A stretch of DNA of 22,724 bases, taken from Saccoglossus kowalevskii (Eukaryota; Hemichordata; Enteropneusta; Harrimaniidae). Position 1 is the stretch's first letter. Each line of letters starts with the position of its first letter. A program made the translations under genes and the position numbers. The notes under the pieces are model-generated. The model was not told where the DNA came from, ran no database searches, and was given only the letters and a program-made list of their open reading frames with translations. Below, piece by piece: positions 11,111 to 21,011 of the stretch. The DNA lies in the NCBI RefSeq assembly GCF_000003605.2, contig NW_003131608.1, forward strand, positions 1 through 22,724. Reading direction: 5' to 3'.

Positions 11111-11128
11111 AAAATAGTAATATATGTC
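11079..11128 (+). repeat. Divergent end of a monomer (about 50 bp, AT-rich patch)
   Basis: The segment GCTGTAAAATAGTAATATATG replaces the usual GTAAGAACAGTACTGGATG. It combines a 1-bp loss with several substitutions in about 15 bases, more change than in any other monomer by eye, and it destroys the dyad element. A rearrangement scar or a locally mutated copy could explain it. Confidence 0.65.
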
Positions 11129-11203
11129 ATGTGGTATTCAAATCAATGTGCCTTTATAAAGGATAGGTTTATTGGGGATACTGTAAGAACAGTACTGGAT
11201 GTC

Positions 11204-11278
11204 ATGTGGTATTCCAATCAATGTGCCTTTGTAAAGGATAGGTTTATTGGGGATGCTGTAAGAACAGTACTGGATGTC
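11204..11278 (+). repeat. Representative consensus monomer (75 bp)
   Basis: This copy matches the consensus I derived by eye and can serve as the reference unit, phased at ATGTGG. It has 21 G, 9 C, 25 T and 20 A (40% GC) and no CpG. Recurrent variant sites relative to it are: TTCC or TTCA after the first TA; TGTGCC or TGTATC; AAAGGATAGG, AAAGGTTAGG or AAAGGGTAGG; GGGGATGCTG, GGGAATGCTG or GGGGATACTG; GTAAGAAC or GTAAGTAC; and GTACTGG, GTACTAG, GTACGGG or GTTGTGC. The unit has no obvious shorter internal repeat. Two monomers span 150 bp, close to the DNA wrapped on one nucleosome. Confidence 0.95.
11256..11272 (+). other. Dyad-symmetric element repeated in most monomers
   Basis: CTGT-AAGA-ACAG is an inverted repeat with 4-bp arms, and it overlaps CAGTACTG, a perfect 8-bp palindrome. 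One example is given. Almost every monomer with a GTACTGG end has both. Monomers with GTAAGTACAG keep the first dyad with 5-bp arms (CTGTA-AG-TACAG), although those of type B lose the second. GTACTAG forms keep only the 6-bp AGTACT core. Symmetric elements of this kind have been described in centromeric satellites that lack a CENP-B box. Any role in this array is inference. Confidence 0.6.
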
Positions 11279-12641
11279 ATGTGGTATTCAAATCAATGTG
11301 CCTTTGTAAAATATAGGTTTATTGGGGATGCTGTAAGAACAGTACTGGATGTCATGTGGTATTCCAATCAATGTGCCTTTGTAAAGGATAGGTTTATTGG
11401 GGATGCTGTAAGAACAGTACTGGATGTCATGTGGTATTCAAATCAATGTGCCTTTGTAAAAGATAGGTTTATTGGGGATGCTGTAAGTACAGTACTGGAT
11501 GTCATGTGGTATTCCAATCAATGTGCCTTTGTAAAGGATAGGTTTATTGGGGATGCTGTAAGAACAGTACTAGATGTCATGTGGTATTCAAATCAATGTG
11601 CCTTTATAAAGGATAGGTTTATTGAGAATGCTATAAGAACAGTACTGGATGTCATGTGGTATTCAAATCAATGTACCTTTGTAAAGGATAGGTTTATTGG
11701 GAATGCTGTAAGAACAGTACTGGATGTCATGTGGTATTCCAATCAATGTGCCTTTTTAAAGGATAGGTTTATTGGGAATGCTGTAAGAAGAGTACTGGAT
11801 GTCATGTGATATTCAAATCAATGTGTCATTGTAAAGGATAGGTTTATTGGGAATGCTATAAGTACAGTTGTGGGTGTCATGTGCTATTCAAATCAATATG
11901 CCTTTGAAAAGGTTAGGTTTATTGGGAATACTGTAAGAACAGTACTGGATGCCATGTGGTATTCAAATCAATGTGCCTTTGTAAAGGATAGGTTTATTGG
12001 GGATGCTGTAAGTACAGAACTGGATGTCATGTGGTATTCCAATCAATGTGCCTTTGTAAAGGATACGTTTATTGCGGATGCTGTAAGAACAGTACTAGAT
12101 GTCATGTGGTATTGAAATCAATGTGCCTTTGTAAAGGATAGGTTTATTGGGGATACTGTAAGAACAGTACTGGATGTCATGTGGTATTCCAATCAATGTG
12201 CCTTTGTAAAGGATAGGTTTATTGGGGATGCTGTAAGAACAGTACTGGATGTCATGTGGTATTCAAATCAATGTGCCTTTTGTAAAAGATAGGTTTATTG
12301 GGAATGCTGTAAGAACAGTATTGGATGTCATTTGATATTCCAATCAATGTGTCTTTGTAAAGGATAAGTTTATTGGGGATGATATAAGAACAGTACTGGA
12401 TGTCATGTGGTATTCCAATCAATGTGCCATTGTAAAGGATAGGTTTATTGGGGATGCTGTAAGAACAGTACTAGATGTCATGTGGTATTCAAATCAATGT
12501 GCCTTTGTAAAGGATAGGTTTATTGGGAATGCTGTAAGAACAGTACTGGATGTCATGTGGTATTCAAATCAATGTGCCTTTTTAAAGGATAGGTTTATTG
12601 GGAATGCTGTAAGAACAGTACTGGATGTCATGTGATATTCA

Positions 12642-13010
12642 AATCAATGTGTCTTTGTAAAGGATAGGTTTATTGGGAATGCTATAAGTACAGTTGTGGG
12701 TGTCATGTGCTATTCAAATCAATATGCCTTTGAAAAGGTTAGGTTTATTGGGAATACTGTAAGAACAGTACTGGATGCCATGTGGTATTCAAATCAATGT
12801 GCCTTTGTAAAGGATAGGTTTATTGGGGATGCTGTAAGTACAGTACTGGATGTCATGTGGTAATTCTAATCAATGTGCCTTTGTAAAGGATAGGTTTATT
12901 GCAGATGCTGTAAGAACAGTACTAGATGTCATGTGGTATTCAAATCAATGTGCCTTTGTAAAGGATAGGTTTATTGGGGATACTGTAAGAACAGTACTGG
13001 ATGTCATGTG
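12642..13010 (+). repeat. Family II 2026-bp HOR marker block, copy 3
   Basis: The 76-bp monomer is 12855-12930 (GTGGTAATTCTAATC, then TTGCAGATG). The upstream flank matches copy 2 (AATATGCCTTTGAAAAG variant near 12720 and 10694). Downstream it is cut short after two monomers and joins the 13010 block instead. Confidence 0.8.
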
Positions 13011-13980
13011 GTATTCAAATCAATGTGTCTTTGTAAAGGATAGGTTTATTGGGAATGCTATAAGTACAGTTGTGGGTGTCATGTGCTATTCAAATCAATA
13101 TGCCTTTGTAAAGGTTAGGTTTATTGGGAATACTGTAAGAACAGTACTGGATGCCATGTGGTATTCAAATCAATGTGCCTTTGTAAAGGATAGGATTATT
13201 GGGGATACTGTAAGAAGAGTACTGGATGTCATGTGGTATTCGAATCAATGTGCCTTTGCAAAGGTCAGGTTTATTGGGGATACTGTAAGAACAGTACTGG
13301 ATGTCATGTGGTATTCCAATCAATGTATCTTTGTAAAGGTTAGGTTTATTGGGAATGCTGTAAGTACAGTTGTGCGTGTCGTGTGGTATTCAAATCAATG
13401 TGCCTTTGTAAAGGATAGGTTTATTGGGGATACTGTAAGAACAGTACTGGATGTCATGTGGTATTCCAATCAATGTGCCTTTGCAAAGGTCAGGTTTATT
13501 GGGGATACTGTAAGAACAGTACTGGATGTCATGTGGTATTCCAATCAATGTATCTTTGTAAAGGTTAGGTTTACTGGGAATGCTGTAAGTACAGTTGTGC
13601 GTGTCGTGTGGTATTCAAATCAATGTGCCTTTGTAAAGGTTAGGTTTATTGGGAATACTGTAAGAACAGTACTGGATGTCATGTGGTATTCAAATCAATG
13701 TGCCTTTGTAAAGGATAGGTTTATTGGGGATGCTGTAAGTACAGAACTGGATGTCATGTGGTATTCCAATCAATGTGCCTTTGTAAAGGATACGTTTATT
13801 GCGGATGCTGTAAGAACAGTACTAGATGTCATGTGGTATTAAAATCAATGTGCCTTTGTAAAGGATAGGTTTATTGGGGATACTGTAAGAACAGTACTGG
13901 ACGTCATGTGGTATTCCAATCAATGTGCCTTTGTAAAGGATAGGTTTATTGGGGATGCTGTAAGAACAGTACTGGATGTC
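13010..13980 (+). repeat. Family II block containing a 225-bp trimer duplication, copy B
   Basis: Partner of 6330-7300, with the same order of rare variants and the same tandem 225-bp trimer. It has private changes such as AGGATTATTGG near 13194, TTCGAATC near 13240 and TTTACTGGG near 13572. A shorter stretch with the ACAGAACTGG and GATACGTTTATTGCGG pair also occurs at about 11945-12110, so at least part of this block exists three times. Confidence 0.85.
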
Positions 13981-14505
13981 ATGTGGTATTCAAATCAATG
14001 TGCCTTTGTAAAAGATAGGTTTATTGGAAATGCTGTAAGAACAGTATTGGATGTCATGTGATATTCCAATCAATGTGTCTTTGGAAAGGATAGGTTTATT
14101 GGGGATGATATAAGAACAGTACTGGATGTCATGTGGTATTCCAATCAATGTGCCTTTGTAAAGGATAGGTTTATTGGGGATGCCCTAAGAACAGTACTAG
14201 ATGTCATGTGGTATTCAAATCAATGTGCCTTTGTAAAGGATAGGTTTATTGGGAATGCTGTAAGAACAGTACTGGATGTCTTGTGGTATTCAAATCAATG
14301 TGCCTTTGTAAAGGATAGGTTTATTGGGAATGCTGTAAGAACAGTACTGGATGTCATGTGGTATTCCAATCAATGTGCCTTTGTAAAGGATAGATTTATT
14401 GGGAATGTTGTAAGAACAGTACTGGATGTCATGTGATATTCAAATCAATGTGTCTTTGTAAAGGATAGGTTTATTGGAAATGCTGTAAGTACAGTTGAGG
14501 GTGTC

Positions 14506-14655
14506 ATGTGCTATTCAAATCAATATGCCTTTGTAAAGGTTAGATTTATTGGGAATAATGTAAGAACAGTACTGGATGTCATGTGGTATTCAAAGCAATG
14601 TGCCTTTGTAAAAGATAGGTTTATTGGGGATGCTGTAAGTACAGTACTGGATGTC
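14506..14655 (+). repeat. Dimer with GGGAATAATG, duplicated at 15256
   Basis: Two adjacent monomers carry GGTTAGATTTATTGGGA then ATAATGTAAG, followed by ATTCAAAGCAAT. The same pair is found at 15256-15405, offset 750 bp (10 monomers). A GTAAGTACAGTACTGG monomer end is shared as well. This indicates a recent 10-monomer duplication or gene conversion. Confidence 0.75.
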
Positions 14656-15255
14656 ATGTGGTATTCCAATCAATGTGCCTTTGTAAAGGATAGGTTTATT
14701 GGGGATGCTGTAAGAACAGTACTGCGTGTCATGTGGTATTCAAATCAATGTGCCTTTGTAAAAGATAGGTTTATTGGGAATGCTGTAAGAACAGTATTGG
14801 ATGTCATGTGATATTCCGATCAATGTGTCTTTGTAAAGGATAGGTTTATTGGGGATGATATAAGAACAGTACTGGATGTCATGTGGTATTCCAATCAATG
14901 TGCCTTTGTAAAGGATAGGTTTATTGGGGATGCTGTAAGAACAGTACTAGATGTCATGTGGTATTCAAATCAATGTGCCTTTGTAAAGGATAGGTTTATT
15001 GGGAATGCTGTAAGAACAGTACTGGATGTCATGTGGTATTCAAATCAATGTGCCTTTGTAAAGGATAGGTTTATTGGGGATGCTGTATGAACAGTACTAG
15101 ATGTCATGTGGTATTCCAATCAATGTGTCTTTGTAAAGGATAGGTTTATTGGGGATGCTGTAAGAACAGTACTAGATGTCACGTGGTATTCCAATCAATG
15201 TGCCTTTGTAAAGGATAGGTTTATTGGAGATGCTGTAAGAACAGTACGGGATGTC

Positions 15256-15405
15256 ATGTGGTATTCCAATCAATGTGCCTTTGTAAAGGTTAGATTTATT
15301 GGGAATAATGTAAGAACAGTACTGGATGTCATGTGGTATTCAAAGCAATATGCCTTTGTAAAAGTTAGGTTTATTGGGGATGCTGTAAGTACAGTACTGG
15401 ATGTC
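15256..15405 (+). repeat. Dimer with GGGAATAATG, copy 2
   Basis: Partner of 14506-14655 at 750 bp. Its first monomer begins with the common GTGGTATTCC form and not the GTGCTATTC form, so the copied tract starts inside the monomer. This is a clear chimeric monomer. Confidence 0.75.
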
Positions 15406-15555
15406 ATGTGGTATTCCAATCAATGTGCCTTTGTAAAGGATAGGTTTATTGGGGATGCTGTAAGAACAGTACTAGATGTCATGTGGTATTCAAATCAATG
15501 TGCCTTTATAAAGGATAGGTTTATTGGGGATACTGTAAGAACAGTACTGGATGAC
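15406..15555 (+). repeat. Dimer duplicated 450 bp downstream, copy 1
   Basis: A GTACTAG monomer followed by one with GCCTTTATAAAGG and TGGATGACATG. The same pair recurs at 15856-16005, an offset of exactly six monomers. Confidence 0.7.
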
Positions 15556-15855
15556 ATGTGGTATTCCAATCAATGTGCCTTTGTAAAGGATAGGTTTATT
15601 GGGGATACTGTAAGAACAGTACTGGGTGTCATGTGGTATTCAAATCAATGTGCCTTTGTAAAAGATAGGTTTATTGGGGATGATATAAGAACAGTACTGG
15701 ATGTCATGTGGTATTCCAGTCAATGTATCTTTGTAAAGGTTAGGTTTATTGGGGATGTTGTAAGAACAGTGGTGCGTGTCGTGTGGTATTCAAATCAATG
15801 TGCCTTTGTAAAGGATAGGTTTATTGGGGATACTGTAAGAACAATACTGGATGTC

Positions 15856-16005
15856 ATGTGGTATTCCAATCAATGTGCCTTTGTAAAGGATAGGTTTATT
15901 GGGGATGCTGTAAGAACAGTACTAGATGTCATGTGGTATTCAAATCAATGTGCCTTTATAAAGGATAGGTTTATTGGGGATACTGTAAGAACAGTACTGG
16001 ATGAC
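15856..16005 (+). repeat. Dimer duplicated 450 bp upstream, copy 2
   Basis: Partner of 15406-15555, sharing GCCTTTATAAAGG and TGGATGACATG. It lies close to the right junction of family II with family I. Confidence 0.7.
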
Positions 16006-16286
16006 ATGTGGTATTCCAATCAATGTGCCTTTGTAAAAGATAGATTTATTGGGAATGCTGTAAGAACAGTATTGGATGTCATGTGGTATTCCAATCAATG
16101 TGCCTTTGTAAAGGATAGGTTTATTGGGGATGCTGTAAGACAGTACTAGATGTCATGTGGTATTCAAATCAATGTGCCTCTTTAAAAGATATGTTTGTTG
16201 GGAATGCTGTAAGAACAGTACTGGATGTCATGTGGTTTTCAAATCAATGTGCCTTTGTAAAGGATAGGTTTATTGGGGATGCTGTA

Positions 16287-17711
16287 TGAACAGTACTAGA
16301 TGTCATGTGGTATTCCAATCAATGTACCTTTGTAAAGGATAGGTTTATTGGCGATGCTGTAAGAACAGTACTAGATGTCATGTGGTATTCCAATCAATGT
16401 GCCTTTGCAAAGGATAGGTTTATTGGGGATGCTGTAAGAACAGTACGGGATGTCATGTGGTATTCCAATCAATGTGCCTTTGTAAAGGATAGGTTTATTG
16501 GGAATGCTGTAAGAACAGTACTGTATGTCATGTGGTATTCCAATCAATGTATCTTTGTAAAGGTTAGGTTTATTTGGAATGCTGTAAGTACAGTTGTGCC
16601 TGTCGTGTGGTATTCAAATCAATGTGCCTTTGTAAAGGGTAGGTTTATTGGGAATGCTGTAAGAACAGTACTGGATGTCATGTGGTATTCAAATCAATAT
16701 GCCTTTGAAAAGGATAGGTTTATTGGGAATGCTGTAAGTACAGTAATGGATGTCATGTCGTATTCCAATCAATGTGCCTTTGCAAAGGTCAGGTTTATTG
16801 GGGATACTGTAAGAACAGTACTGGATGTCATGTGGTATTCCAATCAATGTATCTTTGTAAAGGTTAGGTTTATTGGGGATGCTGTAAGAACAGTTGTGCA
16901 TGTCGTGTGGTATTCAAATCAATGTGCCTTTGTAAAGGATATGTTTATTTGGGATACTGTAAGAACAGTACTGGATGTCATGTGGTATTCCAATCAATGT
17001 GCTATTGCAAAGGTCAGGTTTATTGGGGATACTGTAAGAACAGTACTGGAAGTCATGTGGTATTCCAATCAATGTATCTTTGTAAAGGTTAAGTTTATTT
17101 GGAATGCTGAAAGTACAGTTGTGCGTGTCGTGTGGTATTCAAATCAATGTGCCTTTGTAAAGGGTAGGTTTATTAGGGATGCTGTAAGAACAGTACTAGA
17201 TGTCATGTGGTATTCAAATCAATGTGCCTTTGTAAAGGATAGGTTTATTGGGGATACTGTAAGAACAGTACTGGATGTCATGTGGTATTCCAATCAATGT
17301 GCCTTTGTAAAGGATAGGTTTATTGGGAATGCTGTAAGAACAGTACTGGATGCCATGTGATATTCAAATCAATGTGTCTTTGTAAAGGATAGGTTTATTG
17401 GCAATACTGTAAGTACAATTGTGGGTGTCATGTGCTATTCAAATCAATATGCCTTTGTAAAGGATAGGTTTATTGGGGATACTGTAAGAACAGTACTGGA
17501 TGTCATGTGGTATTCAAATCAATGTGCCTTTGTAAAGGATAGGTTTATTGGAGATGCTGTAAGAACAGTACTAGATGTCATGTGGTATTCAAATCAATGT
17601 GCCTTTGTAAAGGATATGTTTGTTGGGAATGCTGTAAGAACAGTACTGGATGTCATGTGGTTTTCAAATCAATGTGCCTTTGTAAAGGATAGGTTTATTG
17701 GGGATGCTGTA
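16287..17711 (+). repeat. Right family I HOR unit 1, 19 monomers (1425 bp)
   Basis: Units here are phased at the TGA in GCTGTATGAACAGTACTAG. The head order is TGTACCTTTG with GGCGATG, TGCAAAGGATAGG with GTACGGG, a GTACTGTATG monomer, the TTTATTTGG monomer and the AAAGGGTAGG monomer. This unit then contains a stretch (about 16905-17735) matching 2043-2870 of the left domain. Its length is exactly 19 times 75. Confidence 0.85.
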
Positions 17712-19511
17712 TGAACAGTACTAGATGTCATGTGGTATTCCAATCAATGTACCTTTGTAAAGGATAGGTTTATTGGCGATGCTGTAAGAACAGTACTAGA
17801 TGTCATGTGGTATTCCAATCAATGTGCCTTTGCAAAAGATAGGTTTATTGGGGATGCTGTAAGAACAGTACGGGATGTCATGTGGTATTCCAATCAATGT
17901 GCCTTTGTAAAGGATAGGTTTATTGGGAATGCTGTAAGAACAGTACTGTATGTCATGTGGTATTCCAATCAATGTATCTTTGTAAAGGTTAGGTTTATTT
18001 GGAATGCTGTAAGTACAGTTGTGCGTGTCGTGTGGTATTCAAATCAATGTGCCTTTGTAAAGGGTAGGTTTATTGGAAATGCTGTAAGAACAGTACTGGA
18101 TGTCATGTGGTATTCCAATCAATATGCCTTTGTAAAGGATAGGTTTATTGGGAATGCTGTAAGAACAGTAATGGATGTCATGTCGTATTCCAATCAATGT
18201 GCCTTTGCAAAGGTCAGGTTTATTGGGGATGCTGTAAGAACAGTACTGGATGTCATGTGGTATTCCAATCAATGTATCTTTGTAAAGGTTAGGTTTATTG
18301 GGGATGCTGTAAGAACAGTTGTGCATGTCGTGTGGTATTCCAATCAATGTGCCTTTGCAAAGGATAGGTTTATTGGGGATGCTGTAAGAACAGTACGGGA
18401 TGTCATGTGGTATTCCAATCAATGTGCCTTTGTAAAGGATAGGTTTATTGGGGATACTGTAAGAACAGTACTGGATGTCATGTGGTATTCAAATCAATGT
18501 GCCTTTGTAAAGGATAGGTTTATTGGAGATGCTGTAAGAACAGTACTAGATGTCATGTGGTATTCAAATCAATGTGCCTTTGTAAAGGATATGTTTGTTG
18601 GGAATGCTGTAAGAACAGTACTGGATGTCATGTGGTTTTCAAATCAATGTACCTTTGTAAAGGATAGGTTTATTGGCGATGCTGTAAGAACAGTACTAGA
18701 TGTCATGTGGTATTCCAATCAATGTGCCTTTGCAAAGGATAGGTTTATTGGGGATGCTGTAAGAACAGTACGGGATGTCATGTGGTATTCCAATCAATGT
18801 GCCTTTGTAAAGGATAGGTTTATTGGGAATGCTGTAAGAACAGTACTGGATGTCATGTGGTATTCCAATCAATGTATCTTTGTAAAGGTTAGGTTTATTT
18901 GGAATGCTGTAAGTGCAGTTGTGCGTGTCGTGTGGTATTCAAATCAATGTGCCTTTGTAAAGGGTAGGTTTATTGGGAATGCTGTAAGAACAGTACTGGA
19001 TGTCATGTGGTATTCAAATCAATGTGCCTTTGTAAAGGATAGGTTTATTGGGGATACTGTACGAACAGTACTGGATGTCATGTGGTATTCAAATCAATGT
19101 GCCTTTGTAAAGGATAGGTTTATTGGGGATGCTGTAAGAACAGTACTAGATGTCATGTGGTATTCAAATCAATGTGCCTTTGTAAAAGATAGGTTTATTG
19201 GGGATGCTGTAAAAACAGTACTGGATGTCATGTGGTATTCAAATCAATGTGCCTTTGTAAAAGATAGGTTTATTGGGAATGCTGTAAGAACAGTATTGGA
19301 TGTCATGTGGTATTCCAATCAATGTGCCTTTGTAAAGGATAGGTTTATTGGGGATGCTGTAAGAACAGTACTAGATGTCATGTGGTATTCAAATCAATGT
19401 GCCTCTTTAAAGGATATGTTTGTTGGGAATGCTGTAAGAACAGTACTGGATGTCATGTGGTTTTCAAATCAATGTGCCTTTGTAAAGGATAGGTTTATTG
19501 GGGATGCTGTA
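17712..19511 (+). repeat. Right family I HOR unit 2, 24 monomers (1800 bp)
   Basis: Same head as unit 1, then a distinct centre. The part at 18448-19308 matches 2620-3480 of the left domain at an offset of 15,828 bp, including the rare GTACGAACAG and GTAAAAACAG changes. All monomers are 75 bp, so the forward frame stays open from 17730 to the TGA that starts the next unit. Confidence 0.85.
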
Positions 19512-19514
19512 TGA
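17730..19514 (+). other. Longest open frame (594 codons), judged not to be a gene
   Basis: The frame starting at ATGTGG reads through 23 complete 75-bp monomers and most of a 24th because 75 is 25 codons and this phase of the consensus has no stop. The translation is a monotonous 25-residue repeat with the core WYSNQCAFVKDRFIG. It has no signal peptide, no membrane segment, no other domain and no unique ends. The start ATG is simply the one in every monomer, and the end is the GTATGA variant that also begins each HOR unit. A minus-strand frame (18039-18422) is open across the same DNA. Other long frames of the same kind lie at 769-1908, 2568-3707, 12850-13842, 15106-16149 and 16305-17360. I consider all of them by-products of the satellite. 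Confidence 0.85.
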
Positions 19515-20186
19515 ACAGTACTAGATGTCATGTGGCATTCCAATCAATGTACCTTTGTAAAGGATAGGTTTATTGGCGATGCTGTAAGAACAGTACTAGA
19601 TGTCATGTGGTATTCCAATCAATGTGCCTTTGCAAAGGATAGGTTTATTGGGGATGCTGTAAGAACAGTACGGGATGTCATGTGGTATTCCAATCAATGT
19701 GCCTTTGTAAAGGATAGGTTTATTGGGAATGCTGTAACAACAGTACTGTATGTCATGTGGTATTCCAATCAATGTATCTTTGTAAAGGTTAGGTTTATTT
19801 GGAATGCTGTAAGTACAGTTGTGCGTGTCGTGTGGTATTCAAATCAATGTGCCTTTGTAAAGGGTAGGTTTATTGGAAATGCTGTAAGAACAGTACTGGA
19901 TGTCATGTGGTATTCCAATCAAAATGCCTTTGTAAAGGATAGGTTTATTGGGAATGCTGTAAGAACAGTAATGGATGTCATGTCGTATTCCAATCAATGT
20001 GCCTTTGCAAAGGTCAGGTTTATTGGGGATGCTGTAAGAACAGTACAGGATGTCATGTGGTATTCCAATCAATGTATCTTTGTCAAGGTTAGGTTTATTG
20101 GGGATGCTGTAAGAACAGTTGTGCATGTCGTGTGGTATTCAAATCAATGTGCCTTTGTAAAGGATAGGTTTATTGGGGATGCTGTA
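19512..20186 (+). repeat. Right family I HOR unit 3, 9 monomers (675 bp)
   Basis: Shares its first eight or so monomers with unit 2 at an offset of 1800 bp, including GTCATGTCGTATTCC and GTTGTGCATGTCGTG, then ends early and joins the next head. Private changes include GTGGCATTCC near 19533, GTAACAACAG near 19736 and AATCAAAATGCC near 19918. It looks like a 24-mer with an internal deletion of 15 monomers. Confidence 0.85.
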
Positions 20187-21011
20187 TGAACAGTACTACA
20201 TGTCATGTGGTATTCCAATCAATGTACCTTTGTAAAGGATAGGTTTATTGGCGATGCTGTAAGAACAGTACTAGATGTCATGTGGTATTCCAATCAATGT
20301 GCCTTTGCAAAGGATAGGTTTATTGGGGATGCTGTAAGAACAGTACGGGATGTCATGTGGTATTCCAATCAATGTGCCTTTGTAAAGGATAGGTTTATTG
20401 GGAATGCTGTAAGAACAGTACTGGATGTCATGTGGTATTCCAATCAATGTATCTTTGTAAAGGTTAGGTTTATTTGGAATGCTGTAAGTGCAGTTGTGCG
20501 TGTCGTGTGGTATTCAAATCAATGTGCCTTTGTAAAGGGTAGGTTTATTGGGAATGCTGTAAGAACAGTACTGGATGTCATGTGGTATTCAAATCAATGT
20601 GCCTTTGTAAAGGATAGGTTTATTGGGGATACTGTAAGAACAGTACTGGATGTCATGTGGTATTCAAATCAATGTGCCTTTGTAAAGGATAGGTTTATTG
20701 GGGATGCTGTAAGAACAGTACTAGATGTCATGTGGTATTCAAATCAATGTGCCTTTGTAAAAGATAGGTTTATTGGGAATGCTGTAAGAACAGTATTGGA
20801 TGTCATGTGGTATTCCAATCAATGTGCCTTTGTAAAGGATAGGTTTATTGGGGATGCTGTAAGAACAGTACTAGATGTCATGTGGTATTCAAATCAATGT
20901 GCCTCTTTAAAGGATATGTTTGTTGGGAATGCTGTAAGAACAGTACTGGATGTCATGTGGTTTTCAAATCAATGTGCCTTTGTAAAGGATAGGTTTATTG
21001 GGGATGCTGTA
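20187..21011 (+). repeat. Right family I HOR unit 4, 11 monomers (825 bp)
   Basis: Same head, but with GTACTGGATG in place of GTACTGTATG and the GTAAGTGCAG form of the TTTATTTGG monomer, as at 18855. The tail (about 20740-21014: GTATTGG, GCCTCTTTAAAGG, GGTTTTCAAATC, GTATGAAC) matches 19240-19514 at an offset of 1500 bp. Confidence 0.85.

Larger units (their letters stand above)
4376..16138 (+). repeat. Family II satellite domain
   Basis: This stretch of about 11.8 kb lacks the family I markers (TTTATTTGGAATG, AAAGGGTAGG and GATATGTTTGTTGG). It carries its own: a monomer with TTGTGGGTGTCATGTGCT followed by AATCAATATGCC and AAAGGTTAGG (near 5051, 6401, 7528, 8653, 10379, 10679, 11879, 12705, 13081, 14506), and a monomer with ATTCAGATC and ATTGAGAATGCTATA (near 4757, 6107, 8359, 10085). 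Spacing between successive GTGCT-type markers is 1350, 1127, 1125, 1726, 300, 1200, 826, 376 and 1425 bp. Each is a multiple of 75 give or take 1 or 2, so the higher-order unit is variable in length (18, 15, 15, 23, 4, 16, 11, 5 and 19 monomers). Confidence 0.8.

Noticed and set aside
11204-11278. G-quadruplex from GGATAGG and TTGGGGATG
   Set aside because: There is only one run of four G per monomer and two GG pairs close by. A stable three-layer quadruplex is not supported.
11204-11278. Shorter sub-repeat within the monomer (GGATG occurs twice)
   Set aside because: Only five to six bases match, with no consistent internal period.
16689-20126. Minus-strand open frames at 16689-16901, 18039-18422 and 19839-20126
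   Set aside because: They are open only where monomers with TTCC and without GTACTAG happen to be adjacent. TTCA gives TGA and CTAG gives TAG on this strand. Nothing else supports coding.
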